Below, one piece after another: positions 36,001 to 44,874 of a DNA stretch of 64,000 bases. The notes below the pieces were generated by a model that had not been told where the DNA came from, ran no database searches, and saw nothing but the letters and a program-made list of their open reading frames with translations. Each line of letters starts with the position of its first letter. Position 1 is the stretch's first letter. The stretch lies in NCBI RefSeq assembly GCF_001044395.1, contig NZ_JANU01000010.1, forward strand, positions 19,556-83,555. The letters are read 5' to 3'. The DNA comes from Caenimonas sp. SL110 (GTDB lineage Bacteria > Pseudomonadota > Gammaproteobacteria > Burkholderiales > Burkholderiaceae_C). Position numbers and translations under genes: made by a program.

Positions 36001-36507
36001 CTAATCAACCCGCAGCACCTCAAACTGCTGCCGGTTTGGAGCGACCTGTATCGACACCTCATCACCCTCGCATTTGCCCAGCATGGCCATGCCCAAAGGG
36101 GCTTCGCTGCTGATGACCTGAATGAGCTGGGTGCCGCTGACCAACTTCATGCTGCCGCCATCCGGGCCGAGAAAAAGGTGTTGTTGCCTGTCGCCCGAAT
36201 CGACCAGGCAGACCAGCGCGCCCAGCTGTATACCTTTGCTGGCGTCGTAGGGAAGCGGGCGAAACTGGCGCCAATGGGCCAGCGCCTGGCGGATGGCTTC
36301 GGCGCGCCGAACCAGGCCGGTGGCCAGGTAGGCCGCTTCGAGTCCCAGGGTGTCGTATTTGTTCTCGGCGATGTTTTCTTCGTGTGTCGCCGTTTCATGG
36401 GCCGCCCGCACGGCCTGTTCGGCTTGCAGCAGGTCTTCGGCGAGCCGTTTCAGCACCTGCTGCTGCAGCAACGATTTATCCATGGCGAAAGGTGGTATCT
36501 CAGACAA
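36001..36507 (-). CDS. GreA/GreB family protein
   Basis: 168 residues. An N-terminal helical hairpin (LLQQQVLKRLAEDLLQAEQAVRAAHETATHEENIAENKYDTLGLEAAYLATGLVRRAEAI) is followed by an FKBP-like C-terminal domain (IQLGALVCLVDSGDRQQHLFLGPDGGS, VISSEAPLGMAMLGKCEGDEVSIQV). This is the GreA/GreB plan, but the hairpin tip lacks the classical acidic pair seen in cleavage-active Gre factors, as in several Gre-like paralogues that bind RNA polymerase for other ends. An internal ATG at 36483 is an alternative start. Convergent with the exported-protein island. Confidence 0.85.
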   Translation of the reverse strand: MSEIPPFAMDKSLLQQQVLKRLAEDLLQAEQAVRAAHETATHEENIAENKYDTLGLEAAYLATGLVRRAEAIRQALAHWRQFRPLPYDASKGIQLGALVCLVDSGDRQQHLFLGPDGGSMKLVSGTQLIQVISSEAPLGMAMLGKCEGDEVSIQVAPNRQQFEVLRVD

Positions 36508-36635
36508 GCGGGGGGCGGTCCTTGATTATGGAGGGCTCCACCAGCCGCCGACCCGATTGCACGTCGGTATAGGGAACGAAGGGCAGCCTGAAGTTACGAA
36601 CTTGGACCGCAATTTTGCGGCTCAGGAGACACTAA

Positions 36636-37511
36636 ATGATCAGCCAGAGTTCGGACCATGCGCGTGCCCGCGCCTCAACCTCCGAGGTCAACCCTGCGGG
36701 CCAGCAGTACACCGAAGACGACTACAAGAACGGCAGGGTGCGCAGCGATGTCGACAGCTTGCATGCCTTGACGCTGCAACAGGACGAGCTCGCAGCGCCC
36801 GCCGTGCGCGTGCACTTTCACGACGTCCCCAACGATGCGCTGAGCCTCTTGCCGCCGATGTTGACGCACGGTGAGGCGCGGTCGCTGGCGCAGACGTCGA
36901 CGCGGCTGTCGCTCGTGGTGAGTGGGAACCGCGCGTTTTCGCTAACGAGGCAATCGCTCAATACAGGCCTGCTGGCAATGACGCGGTCGATGATGATGGC
37001 ACTGCGCCGGCATGAGCAGGCGGCCGAGGCATCTACAGCACCCCATCGCGATCAGTTATTTGTCCATGGCGACATCATCAAATTCTGGGCCGACATGGAG
37101 CAGGCACCGGATGCTCTCGACCGGGTGGGACACGACGCGGCCATGGGCCAACTCAAGACGGACCTGAAACCCTCCAATCACATGACACCAGCCCGGGAGG
37201 CGGAAGTTCGCGCCATTTTGAACATCGGCCCTGCGCACAAGAAGTGGCTCGAGCTCTTGAACGAATGCGAGGGCCTTCTGGTTCAGTTCGATGCGGGGCA
37301 ATTCACACCAGATGCTCGACATGCAGCGTGCCAGATACACGCAAAGCTGGGATACGACTTGATGGATCGCGACTTTTTCAAGCTCCGCCTGGATCCCGCG
37401 AACGGGCTGGCGAGTAATGAGATTCGCCAGATGCTGATCGACCTGCGCCTGGACGTTCTGGACAAGGCTGCGAAAGCCATCATCGCCCTGGAAGCGGCAA
37501 GATCCACGTAA
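36636..37511 (+). CDS. Orphan protein with F-box-like segment
   Basis: 291 residues, AGGAGACACTAA before the ATG. The first ~50 residues are polar, Ser/Thr/Asp-rich and unstructured-looking. Residues ~62-98 (HDVPNDALSLLPPMLTHGEARSLAQTSTRLSLVV) follow the hydrophobic spacing of an F-box helix bundle. The rest is helical, with no transmembrane segment, signal peptide or recognised domain. Bacterial F-box proteins known from plant- or amoeba-associated species are injected effectors, but no secretion system lies in the window. The F-box reading is a weak pattern match and the function is unknown. Confidence 0.65.
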   Translation: MISQSSDHARARASTSEVNPAGQQYTEDDYKNGRVRSDVDSLHALTLQQDELAAPAVRVHFHDVPNDALSLLPPMLTHGEARSLAQTSTRLSLVVSGNRAFSLTRQSLNTGLLAMTRSMMMALRRHEQAAEASTAPHRDQLFVHGDIIKFWADMEQAPDALDRVGHDAAMGQLKTDLKPSNHMTPAREAEVRAILNIGPAHKKWLELLNECEGLLVQFDAGQFTPDARHAACQIHAKLGYDLMDRDFFKLRLDPANGLASNEIRQMLIDLRLDVLDKAAKAIIALEAARST

Positions 37512-37524
37512 CCGACCCACTCGT

Positions 37525-37544
37525 GATGCGGCTTGGCCCGCATC
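37525..37544. terminator. Possible bidirectional terminator hairpin
   Basis: GATGCGG-CTTGGC-CCGCATC is a perfect 7-base stem with a six-base loop, placed between two convergent genes whose stops lie 14 bases to its left and 10 bases to its right. It lacks a clear T run on either strand, so Rho-independent activity is uncertain. Confidence 0.35.
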
Positions 37545-37553
37545 CGTTGGCAC

Positions 37554-38300
37554 TCAGTCCGCGTACCCCGGCATCTCCCGATCCAGCACACGCATCATGG
37601 CGGCGAAGTAAAGGGCCTCACGCTCCGCCTGCGAATGGCTGTTGCGAGGGTTCGGCGCCTCCACCCGCTTGACCATCTCTTCATGAAGCAGCGCCAGGGG
37701 CCGGCCGGTGGACATGGCCAGGATCTGCGCGCGGCAGACCCGCTCCAGTTTGTAGAGGCGCCGATAGGCCTGCGCAACGTTGTCGCCCACTGCAATCACT
37801 CCGTGGTTCTTCATGAACATGATGTGCTTGTCGCCCAGCGCGCCAGCCAGCCGTTCACCTTCGCTCAGCGAGTCGGCCAGGCCCGTGTAGCCGTCGTCAT
37901 AAGCAATGTTGCGCGTGAGGAATGCAGCCGTCTGGCTGCCCGGCAGCAGGCGGTTGTCCTCCAGCATGTTCAGCGCCAGCGCCCAGGTCTGGTGGGTGTG
38001 CAGGATCACGTTCGCGCCGCTGATCCGGTGCAGCGGCGCATGGATGCTAAGGGCGCTCAGCTCCAGGCTGCCACTGCCTTGGAGCACCTGCCCCGCCTCG
38101 TTGAACACGATCAGGTCGCTGGCCCTCGCCTCGGACCAGTGCAGGCCGAACGGCAGGACCAGGTAGCGGTCGTCATGGCCGGGGACGCGCATGGTGAAGT
38201 GGTTGTCGATGCCCTCTTCGAGGTCGTCGTAGACCGCGAGGCGATTGGCCGCTGCCAGATGGACCCGCGCGCGCCAGATTTCGTCGTTGGTGTTGCTCAT
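37554..38300 (-). CDS. Class II aldolase/adducin family protein
   Basis: About 248 residues from the ATG at 38300. Zn ligands of the class II aldolase fold are visible: HTH in GANVILHTHQTWALALNML and the distal His in MKNHGVIAVGDNVAQAYRRLYKLERVCRAQ. The opening RVHLAAANRLAVYDDLEEGIDNHFTMRVPG is the typical N-terminal block. Bacterial members act as fuculose/ribulose-phosphate aldolases, epimerases or decarboxylases; the motif set does not separate these. It stands alone here, without sugar genes. Confidence 0.88.
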   Translation of the reverse strand: MSNTNDEIWRARVHLAAANRLAVYDDLEEGIDNHFTMRVPGHDDRYLVLPFGLHWSEARASDLIVFNEAGQVLQGSGSLELSALSIHAPLHRISGANVILHTHQTWALALNMLEDNRLLPGSQTAAFLTRNIAYDDGYTGLADSLSEGERLAGALGDKHIMFMKNHGVIAVGDNVAQAYRRLYKLERVCRAQILAMSTGRPLALLHEEMVKRVEAPNPRNSHSQAEREALYFAAMMRVLDREMPGYAD

Positions 38301-38362
38301 CGCGCAAGGGTACACGCCGACGGGCACTTGCGCCAATGGCTTGCCAATGACTACGGCGACAG

Positions 38363-41300
38363 CTAGAGGTCGATATCGGCGCCGGTCAGCGACACGACTC
38401 CCGCGAGCACGATCACCAGTTCGGCAGCGCCGTTAGCGTTCACGCTGCCTTCAAGCTGGTGAGTGGCGGGGTCGAATCGCAACAGGCCCGTGGCATCGGC
38501 AAAGTCGCTGAACGGCTGCGAGCCGATGAAGGTGAATTTCTGGTTGCCGATCAGCGCTTCGTTCGCGTCGACTTGCGTCAGGCGGATCTTGTCGCCTTCG
38601 GCTGCGTTGAAGTCGGCGATGGTGTCCAGGCTCATCGCGTTGCTGTCCGCCACGCTGGTGTAGATGAACCGATCGGCGCCGGCTGCGCCGGTGAGCGTGT
38701 CCGCGCCGCCCAGCCCGGTAAGCTTGTTGTCCGCACTGTTTCCCAGGATCTCGTTGTCGAGTTCGTTGCCCGTACCCTTGATGTCGCCCGTGCCTTGCAA
38801 GATCAGGTTCTCGACATTGGGCCCCAGGACGAAGGCCAGCGTTGAGATCACCGTGTCCTCGCCTTCGCCCTTCGCCTCGATCACCTGGCCTTTGCCTCCG
38901 GGCAGGTAAGTGTCGTCGCCATCGCCGCCCAGCATCTTGGTCCGGCCGCTGGCGATGAGAAGGTCGCTGCCGAATGAGCCAAACAGGAATTTCTCGTCGG
39001 GTTGTGCGGTCAGCACAGCCCCTGCTGCATTGCTCATGGTGACGGTGACAGCCTCGTGGGTATCACGCCCGTCGGTGTAGCTGGCCTCCACCGAAATCAC
39101 CTTGCCGAACTCGGCTGAGGTGACCGTGAAGGTGTCACCGACGGCCCCGTCGATGTCCTCCCCATCGGCTTGCCACTGGTAGACGACCGGTGTGTCGATG
39201 CCTTCGGCATCGGCCAGCGTGTTCGTTGCCGTGAGCAGGTTGCCCACCGTCGCGACTCCGGAGATGGTGACCTCGCCAGTGGGCAGGTCGTTGACCGGCG
39301 TGATGTTCACGGTGGTGCTGCCAGTGGCTGTGAGCGCTCCGCCGGTTCCCTGCGCGCTGATGTTGCCGTCGCTGAACGACCAGCCGATCTGCACGCTGGC
39401 TGATGGGTTGTCGGAGGCATTGGCGTAGCCGATGCTCGACAGGGCTTCGTTCACGCGGGCCTGGGTCGCGTTGCCGTTGAAGGTGATGGTGAGGGCGCCG
39501 CCTGTGTTGGTGACCGTGCCGATCGTCACGCCTGACAGTACGGCGTTGCCGACGTTGAACGATAGGTTGCCCAGGCCGGAGAAGACGTCTTCGGGCGACG
39601 TTCCGCTGCTGCGAGCCAGGGTGAAGGTTGCGCCGTCGTACGCACCTGCCGTCCCGAGCTCGGCGTCGTAGATGGACACCGAAGGGTCCAGTGCGATCGC
39701 GGCAGCGTTCTCGGTGGTAGCGACGGTGCCGCCCAAGGTATTGGCGACGGTTCCGTTGAAGCTGGTGTCCAGCGTGCCGTCGGCATTCAGACGGAGCACG
39801 CCGAAGTCGGGCGCGCCGACGTTGTAGCTGTAGCCTGCAACCACGATCTTGCCGTCGGGCTGCAGGGTCACGCTGGTGGCGGACTCAAAATTGCTCCCAA
39901 GCTGCACCAGGATTTTTCCCGTTCCGTTGAAGCTCGTGTCAAGCGTGCCATCGGCGTTCAGCCGGATCAGGCTGAAATCGTCACCGGAGTCGGCCCGGGC
40001 GCTGGACCCTGCGATCACGATCTTGCCGTCAGGCTGCAAGATCGCGCTGGTGCCCGTGTCAAAAGCGGTTCCGACCGGGATCATCGCTTTGCCAGTGCCG
40101 TTGAAGCTGGTGTCCAGTGTGCCGTCTGCATCAAAACGGATGACGCCGAAGTCGGACGAGAGACCGGTGTAGCTGGTGCCTGCGACGACGATCTTGCCGT
40201 CAGGCTGCACGATGATGCACTTGCCCGTGTCCCCTGAGCCTCCAACCGGAACCAACGCCCGTCCCGTGCTGTTGAAGCTGGTGTCCAGCGAACCATCGGC
40301 GTTCAACCGGATCAAGCCAAACTGATTTGAACTATCGGAACCGGTGCCCGCAACGACGATCTTGCCGTCCGGTTGCATGGCAACGCCGCCGGCAAAGTCA
40401 TAACCGGTTCCAACCGGCAGCTGCGCCTTTCCGGTTCCGTTGAAGCTGGTGTCCAGCGTGCCGTCGATGGTTAGGCGAACCACGCCAAAGTCGTAACCAG
40501 AACCATTGAAGCTGTTACCGGCGATCACGATCTTGCCGTCGGGCTGTACGGTGATGCTGTTTCCGAAGTCATAAGAGATGCCCACCGGCACCAGTGCCTT
40601 GCCCGTGCCGTTGAAGCTGGTGTCCAGCGTGCCGTTGGCATTCAGGCGGATCAGGCTGAAATCGAAATTCGTGCCATTGTCACTGCTCCCCGCGATCAGT
40701 ATCTTTCCGTCTGTCTGCACGATAACGCTGGAGCCGGAATCATTTCCCCCGGCGAGCGGAATCAGCGCCTTGCCTGTGCCGTTGAAGCTGGTGTCCAGGG
40801 TGCCGTCAGCATTGAGACGGACAAGGCCGAAGTCGTCATTGATGCCGTTGTTGCTGTAGCCCGCGATGACGATCTTGCCGTCAGGCTGAACGGTGACGCT
40901 CTGGCCATAGTCGCTGGAAGGTCCCACAGCCACCAGTGCCTTGCCCGTCCCCGCGACTGGCGCAAAGGTAGGCGCATCGTTGACGGCAGTCACCGTCAGC
41001 CCCGCCGTATCGCTGTCACTGCTGAACGCGCTGTCAGCACCCGTTCCAGCAATCACGACATAGTCGCCCTGATTTCCGCTGGTCTGGTCCCACGCACGGA
41101 ACGTGATCGCCTCAGCGAGGGTCCCGTTCAACTCACCAAACGGCAACATGCGAACCAGGGCCGTGGGTGCGAGCAGCAGCGCCAGTTCGTTGGTCGAGCT
41201 GTTGATCAGGCTCGCATGAATGGTCAGCCAGTTCGCGCCCGCATCGTTGCTGAACTGCCAGGTGCCCATGCTGGTGTCCAGCGCGGTGATCGCGATGCCC

Positions 41301-41437
41301 AGTGGGTTGGTGTCGGCATCCGAACCACCCGCAAGCAGAGCGGAAACCGTGGTCCATGCAAGCGATGCGGCGTTCTCGAAGGTGGTGGTCAGCACGGGGC
41401 TGAAAAGAGAATCGAGGGTCGGGGCGCTGTTCGGCAT
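38363..41437 (-). CDS. Large delta-60/RTX-type repeat protein (copy 1)
   Basis: 1024 residues. Order: ~165-residue cadherin-like N-terminal region (TTTFENAASLAWTTVSALLAGGSDADTNP, ending TAVNDAPTFAPV), seven delta-60 repeats of ~57 residues (VQPDGKIV(I/V)AG ... DF(G/S)LIRLNADGTLDTSFNGTGK), a second cadherin-like region (NDLPTGEVTISGVATVGNLLTATNTLAD), and a C-terminal RTX/serralysin-like region (MLGGDGDDTYLPGG, LTGLGGADTLTGAAGADRFIY) ending LVIVLAGVVSLTGADIDL. The lack of a signal peptide plus the C-terminal RTX region point to type I secretion. Such proteins are surface or extracellular adhesins or sensors. The start lacks a Shine-Dalgarno sequence. Confidence 0.88.
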   Translation of the reverse strand: MPNSAPTLDSLFSPVLTTTFENAASLAWTTVSALLAGGSDADTNPLGIAITALDTSMGTWQFSNDAGANWLTIHASLINSSTNELALLLAPTALVRMLPFGELNGTLAEAITFRAWDQTSGNQGDYVVIAGTGADSAFSSDSDTAGLTVTAVNDAPTFAPVAGTGKALVAVGPSSDYGQSVTVQPDGKIVIAGYSNNGINDDFGLVRLNADGTLDTSFNGTGKALIPLAGGNDSGSSVIVQTDGKILIAGSSDNGTNFDFSLIRLNANGTLDTSFNGTGKALVPVGISYDFGNSITVQPDGKIVIAGNSFNGSGYDFGVVRLTIDGTLDTSFNGTGKAQLPVGTGYDFAGGVAMQPDGKIVVAGTGSDSSNQFGLIRLNADGSLDTSFNSTGRALVPVGGSGDTGKCIIVQPDGKIVVAGTSYTGLSSDFGVIRFDADGTLDTSFNGTGKAMIPVGTAFDTGTSAILQPDGKIVIAGSSARADSGDDFSLIRLNADGTLDTSFNGTGKILVQLGSNFESATSVTLQPDGKIVVAGYSYNVGAPDFGVLRLNADGTLDTSFNGTVANTLGGTVATTENAAAIALDPSVSIYDAELGTAGAYDGATFTLARSSGTSPEDVFSGLGNLSFNVGNAVLSGVTIGTVTNTGGALTITFNGNATQARVNEALSSIGYANASDNPSASVQIGWSFSDGNISAQGTGGALTATGSTTVNITPVNDLPTGEVTISGVATVGNLLTATNTLADAEGIDTPVVYQWQADGEDIDGAVGDTFTVTSAEFGKVISVEASYTDGRDTHEAVTVTMSNAAGAVLTAQPDEKFLFGSFGSDLLIASGRTKMLGGDGDDTYLPGGKGQVIEAKGEGEDTVISTLAFVLGPNVENLILQGTGDIKGTGNELDNEILGNSADNKLTGLGGADTLTGAAGADRFIYTSVADSNAMSLDTIADFNAAEGDKIRLTQVDANEALIGNQKFTFIGSQPFSDFADATGLLRFDPATHQLEGSVNANGAAELVIVLAGVVSLTGADIDL
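39735..40917 (-). repeat. Seven delta-60 coding repeats (copy 1)
   Basis: Seven tandem units of about 171 bases encode the delta-60 motif DGKIVxAG...LDTSFNGTGK. They are diverged at the DNA level (each unit differs in the variable linker NNGINDD, DNGTNFD, FNGSGYD and so on), so they are old enough to have drifted yet keep length. Confidence 0.85.
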
Positions 41438-41467
41438 CTGTCAACTTTCGGTCGGTTGAAACTGGCG

Positions 41468-41496
41468 CGCGAGGAGCACGCCACCCTGTCCTCGCG
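41468..41496 (-). promoter_or_regulatory. Leader hairpin of delta-60 gene copy 1
   Basis: Perfect 8-base stem (CGCGAGGA with TCCTCGCG) and 13-base loop, 31 bases upstream of the start codon, in the transcribed leader. The same hairpin is kept upstream of the second copy at 44728. No ribosome binding site lies between hairpin and start. Confidence 0.5.
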
Positions 41497-41548
41497 AGGT
41501 CTTGCGGGAACGAATTCCACGCTAAGGGTTTCCTTCCGTTTAGACAGC

Positions 41549-41562
41549 GAGACGTTGGTCTC
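41549..41562. promoter_or_regulatory. GAGAC-N4-GTCTC site upstream of copy 1
   Basis: GAGACGTTGGTCTC: five-base inverted arms around four bases, 112 bases before the start codon at 41437. The equivalent site sits at exactly the same distance before the second copy, where it is a perfect palindrome. Probably a regulator site. Confidence 0.5.
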
Positions 41563-41613
41563 GGTCAGATGCGTTTAACGTTTTCCGCAAGAGCCCGACC
41601 CCGGGGCCCGAGG

Positions 41614-44600
41614 CTAGAGGTCGAAGTCGGCACCCTTGAGCGACACGACACCCGCGAGCACGATCACCAGCTCGGCAGCGCCGTCAGCGTTCACGCTGCC
41701 TTCGAGCTGGTGCGTGACGGGGTCGAATCGCAGCAGCGCCGTGGCATCGGCAAAGTCACTGAACGGCCGAGAGCCGATGTAGATGAATTTCTGGTCGTCC
41801 AGCTGGGTTTCGTTGGCGTCCACTCCCGTCAGTCGGATCCGGTCGCCGTCTGCGGCATTGAAGTCGGTGATGGTGTCGTAGCGCGCCGCGTCGCTGTCCC
41901 CGGCGCGTTGGTAGATAAACAGGTCAGCCCCGCCTCCACCGGTGAGCGTGTCCGCGCCGGCTTGGCCGGTGATCTTGTTGCGCATGGCGTTACCCACCAG
42001 CACGTTGTCCAGTTCATTGCCGGTGGCCGACACTTCGCTCGTTCCAGCCAGGATGAGGTTCTCGACATTCGGTCCCAGGGTGAAGGCCACCTTCGAAATG
42101 ACCGTGTCCTGACCCTCGTCGAATTCCTCCAGCACCTGATCGAACCCTGTGACCAGGTAAGTGTCGTCACCGGCGCCCCCGAGCATCTTGGTCCTTCCGC
42201 CGGCTCCGATGAGCGTGTCGTCGCCTGGCGTGCCGAACAGGAATCTGTCGTCGATGCGGGCCACCAGCACTGCGCCCACCTTACGGGTCAAGGTGCCCGT
42301 GACGGCCTCGTCCGTGCCACCCCCGTCGGTGTAGCTGGCCTCCACCGAAATGATCTTGCCAACCTCGGCGGAAGTCACGGTGAAGGTGTCGCCGACGGCC
42401 CCGTCGATGTCCGCGCCGTTGGCTTTCCACTGGTAGGCGACCGGTGTCGCGATGCCGTCAGCATCGGCCAGCGTGTTCGATGCCGTGAGCAGATTGCCCA
42501 CCTTCGCGACTCCAGAGATGGTGACCGCGCCAGTGGGCAAGTCGTTGACCGGTGCGATATTCACGGTGGTGCTCCCAGTGGCTGAGAGTGCCCCGCCGGT
42601 TCCTTGCGCGTTGACATTGCCATCGCTGAAAGACCAGTCGATCTGCACGCTGGCCGCAGGTTTGTCCGAGCCATTGGCGTAGCCGACGCTAGACAGGGCC
42701 TCGTTCACGCGCTCTTGCGTCGCGCTGCTGTTAAAGGTGATGGTGAGCGTGCCGCCGCTGGTGGTGACGGTGCCGATCACCACGCCCGAGAGCACGGCGT
42801 TGCCTGCGCTGAACGACAGGTTGCCCAGGCCGGAGAAGATGTCGTCGGACGAGGCAGCGTCGTGGCGCGCCAGGGTGACGGCTGCACCCTTGTAGCTGCC
42901 CTGCGCTGCGAGCTCGGGATCGTAGATAGAGACCGTGCTGTCCAGTGCGATCGCCACAGCGTTCTCGGTATAGGAGACCGTGCCGCCCAGGGTCGCTGTC
43001 GCCGTACCGATGAACGTGGTGTCCAGCGTGCCATCGGCGTTCAGGCGGAACAGGTTGAAGTCGTAGTCGGAACCGTTGTGACTGACGCCCCCGACCACGA
43101 TCTTGCCGTCGGGCTGTACGGTGACGCTCGCGGCACCGTCATCGAAGGTTCCTACCGGGAGCAGCACCTTGCCCGTGCCGTTGAAGCCGGTGTCCAGCGT
43201 GCCGTTGGCGTTCAGGCGGATCAGGCTGCAGTCCCAGTCGACACCATTCCAGTTTTCGCCGGCGACCACGATTTTTCCGTCGGCCTGCACGGTAGCGCAG
43301 TAACCCCCGTCATAGGCGGTTCCCACCGGCAGCACCGCCTTGCCCGTGCCGTTGAAGCTGGTGTCCAGCGTGCCGTCGGCGTTCAGGCGGATCAGGCTGA
43401 AGTCGCTGCCGGCGTCGTCGATGCTGTAGCCCGAGACCACGATCTTGCCGTCGGGCTGTACGGTGACGCTTTGGCCATAGTCATAGGAGCCGGTTCCCAC
43501 CGGGACCAGCAACTCCCCCGTGCCGTTGAAGCTCGTGTCGGGTGTGCCGTCGGCGTTCAGACGGATCAGGCTGAAGTCAGTGCCGGTTGCGCTGGCGCTG
43601 TGGCCCGCGACCACGATCTTGCCGTCGGGCTGTACGGTCACGCTGTACCCAAGGTCACCGGCGGTCCCCAGCGGGACCAGCAATTTGCCCGTGAGGTTGA
43701 AGCTGGTGTCCAGCGTGCCGTCGGCATTCAGACGGATCAGGCTGAAGTCATTGTCGTTGCCGTTGAAGCTGTAGCCCGCAACCACGATCTTGCCGTCGGG
43801 CTGGACAGTGACGCTTCTGCCAACGTCATGGGAGGTTCCCACCGGGACCGTCACCTTGCCGGTGCCGTTGAAGCTCGTGTCCAGCGTGCCGTCGGCGTTC
43901 AGGCGGATCAGGCTGAAATCGCCGTCGGAACCTTCTTCTTGACTGATGCCCGCAACCACGATCTTGCCTTCGGGCTGCACGTTAACACTCATGCCATAGT
44001 CATGGTAGCTTCCCACCGGCATCAGCACCTTGCCCGTGCCGTTAAAGCTGGTGTCCAGCGTCCCGGCGGCGTTCAGGCGGATGAGGCTGAAATCGTCATT
44101 AGAGCCGTTGGAGCTGTAGCCCGCAACCACGATCCTGCCGTCGGGCTGTACGGTGAGGCCCGAGCCAAAGTCATCGCCGATTCCCACCGGGACGAGCGCC
44201 TTGCCCGTCCCCGCAACTGGCGCAAAGGTGGGCGCATCGTTGACGGCACTGACCGAGAGAGCCGCCGTATCGCTGTCGCTGCTGAACGCGCTGTCTGCAC
44301 CCGTTCCAGCAATGACTACATAGTCGCCCTGGTTGCCGCTGGTCTGGTCCCAGGCCCGGAACGTGATCGCATCGGCAAGGGTTCCGCTCAGCTCGCCAAA
44401 AGGCACCATTCGCACCAGGGCCGTCGGTGCGAGCAGCAGTGCCAGTTCGTTGGTCGTGCTGTTGATCAGGCCCGCGTGAATGGTCAGCCAGTTCGCGCCC
44501 GCATCGTTGCTGAACTGCCAGGTGCCCAGGCTGGTGTCCAGCGCGGTGATGGCGATACCCAGGGTGTTGCTGTCGGCATCCGAGCCACCTCCAAGCAGGG

Positions 44601-44697
44601 AAGAAACCGAAGTCCACGCCGGGGATATGGCGTTCTCGAAGGTGGTGGTCAGCACGGGGCTGAGAAGAGAATTCAGGGTCGGGGCGCTGTTCGGCAT
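41614..44697 (-). CDS. Large delta-60/RTX-type repeat protein (copy 2)
   Basis: About 1027 residues, same architecture as the gene at 38363: cadherin-like N-terminus (TTTFENAISPAWTSVSSLLGGGSDADSN), seven delta-60 repeats, second cadherin-like region (NDLPTGAVTISGVAKVGNLLTASNTLADADG), RTX region (MLGGAGDDTYLVTG, ITGQAGADTLTGGGGADLFIYQRAGDSDA) and near-identical end. The ATG at 44697 aligns with the start of copy 1; an in-frame ATG at 44703 is two codons upstream. N- and C-terminal thirds are much more alike than the repeat linkers. No type I secretion genes are in the window. Confidence 0.88.
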   Translation of the reverse strand: MPNSAPTLNSLLSPVLTTTFENAISPAWTSVSSLLGGGSDADSNTLGIAITALDTSLGTWQFSNDAGANWLTIHAGLINSTTNELALLLAPTALVRMVPFGELSGTLADAITFRAWDQTSGNQGDYVVIAGTGADSAFSSDSDTAALSVSAVNDAPTFAPVAGTGKALVPVGIGDDFGSGLTVQPDGRIVVAGYSSNGSNDDFSLIRLNAAGTLDTSFNGTGKVLMPVGSYHDYGMSVNVQPEGKIVVAGISQEEGSDGDFSLIRLNADGTLDTSFNGTGKVTVPVGTSHDVGRSVTVQPDGKIVVAGYSFNGNDNDFSLIRLNADGTLDTSFNLTGKLLVPLGTAGDLGYSVTVQPDGKIVVAGHSASATGTDFSLIRLNADGTPDTSFNGTGELLVPVGTGSYDYGQSVTVQPDGKIVVSGYSIDDAGSDFSLIRLNADGTLDTSFNGTGKAVLPVGTAYDGGYCATVQADGKIVVAGENWNGVDWDCSLIRLNANGTLDTGFNGTGKVLLPVGTFDDGAASVTVQPDGKIVVGGVSHNGSDYDFNLFRLNADGTLDTTFIGTATATLGGTVSYTENAVAIALDSTVSIYDPELAAQGSYKGAAVTLARHDAASSDDIFSGLGNLSFSAGNAVLSGVVIGTVTTSGGTLTITFNSSATQERVNEALSSVGYANGSDKPAASVQIDWSFSDGNVNAQGTGGALSATGSTTVNIAPVNDLPTGAVTISGVAKVGNLLTASNTLADADGIATPVAYQWKANGADIDGAVGDTFTVTSAEVGKIISVEASYTDGGGTDEAVTGTLTRKVGAVLVARIDDRFLFGTPGDDTLIGAGGRTKMLGGAGDDTYLVTGFDQVLEEFDEGQDTVISKVAFTLGPNVENLILAGTSEVSATGNELDNVLVGNAMRNKITGQAGADTLTGGGGADLFIYQRAGDSDAARYDTITDFNAADGDRIRLTGVDANETQLDDQKFIYIGSRPFSDFADATALLRFDPVTHQLEGSVNADGAAELVIVLAGVVSLKGADFDL
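42985..44180 (-). repeat. Seven delta-60 coding repeats (copy 2)
   Basis: Seven tandem ~171-base units, each encoding SVTVQPDGKIVVAG...DFSLIRLNADGTLDTSFNGTGK with variable linkers. The number of units equals that of copy 1, while linker sequences differ between copies. Confidence 0.85.
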
Positions 44698-44727
44698 TTG
44701 CATATATCAGTCGGGTTGAAACTGGCG

Positions 44728-44755
44728 CGCGAGGAGCACGCCACCTGTCCTCGCG
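44728..44755 (-). promoter_or_regulatory. Leader hairpin of delta-60 gene copy 2
   Basis: The same CGCGAGGA / TCCTCGCG stem as upstream of copy 1, with a 12-base loop, 31 bases before the start at 44697. Stem bases are unchanged while the loop lost one base and the flanks differ, which suggests the structure is kept. Confidence 0.5.
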
Positions 44756-44808
44756 AGGTACTGCGGGAACGCATCGCACTTTAGGGATTCCATGCGGCTT
44801 GAAACAGT

Positions 44809-44822
44809 GAGACGATCGTCTC
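44809..44822. promoter_or_regulatory. Perfect palindrome upstream of copy 2
   Basis: GAGACGATCGTCTC is a perfect 14-base palindrome, 112 bases upstream of the start codon at 44697 and followed by the same TCAGATGCG block as at copy 1. Candidate dimeric regulator site shared by the twin genes. Confidence 0.5.
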
Positions 44823-44874
44823 AGTCAGATGCGATCGAAGTCCTGCGCCAGCGCGGGCTACACCTGCAGGAGCG

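Noticed and set aside
39735..44180. CRISPR-like regular repeats
   Set aside because: The units are ~171 bases, coding and diverged, with no short identical repeat/spacer structure.
42604..44784. 726-residue repetitive open frame on the plus strand
   Set aside because: It mirrors the delta-60 repeats of the minus-strand gene; the apparent repeat protein is the reverse complement of those repeats.
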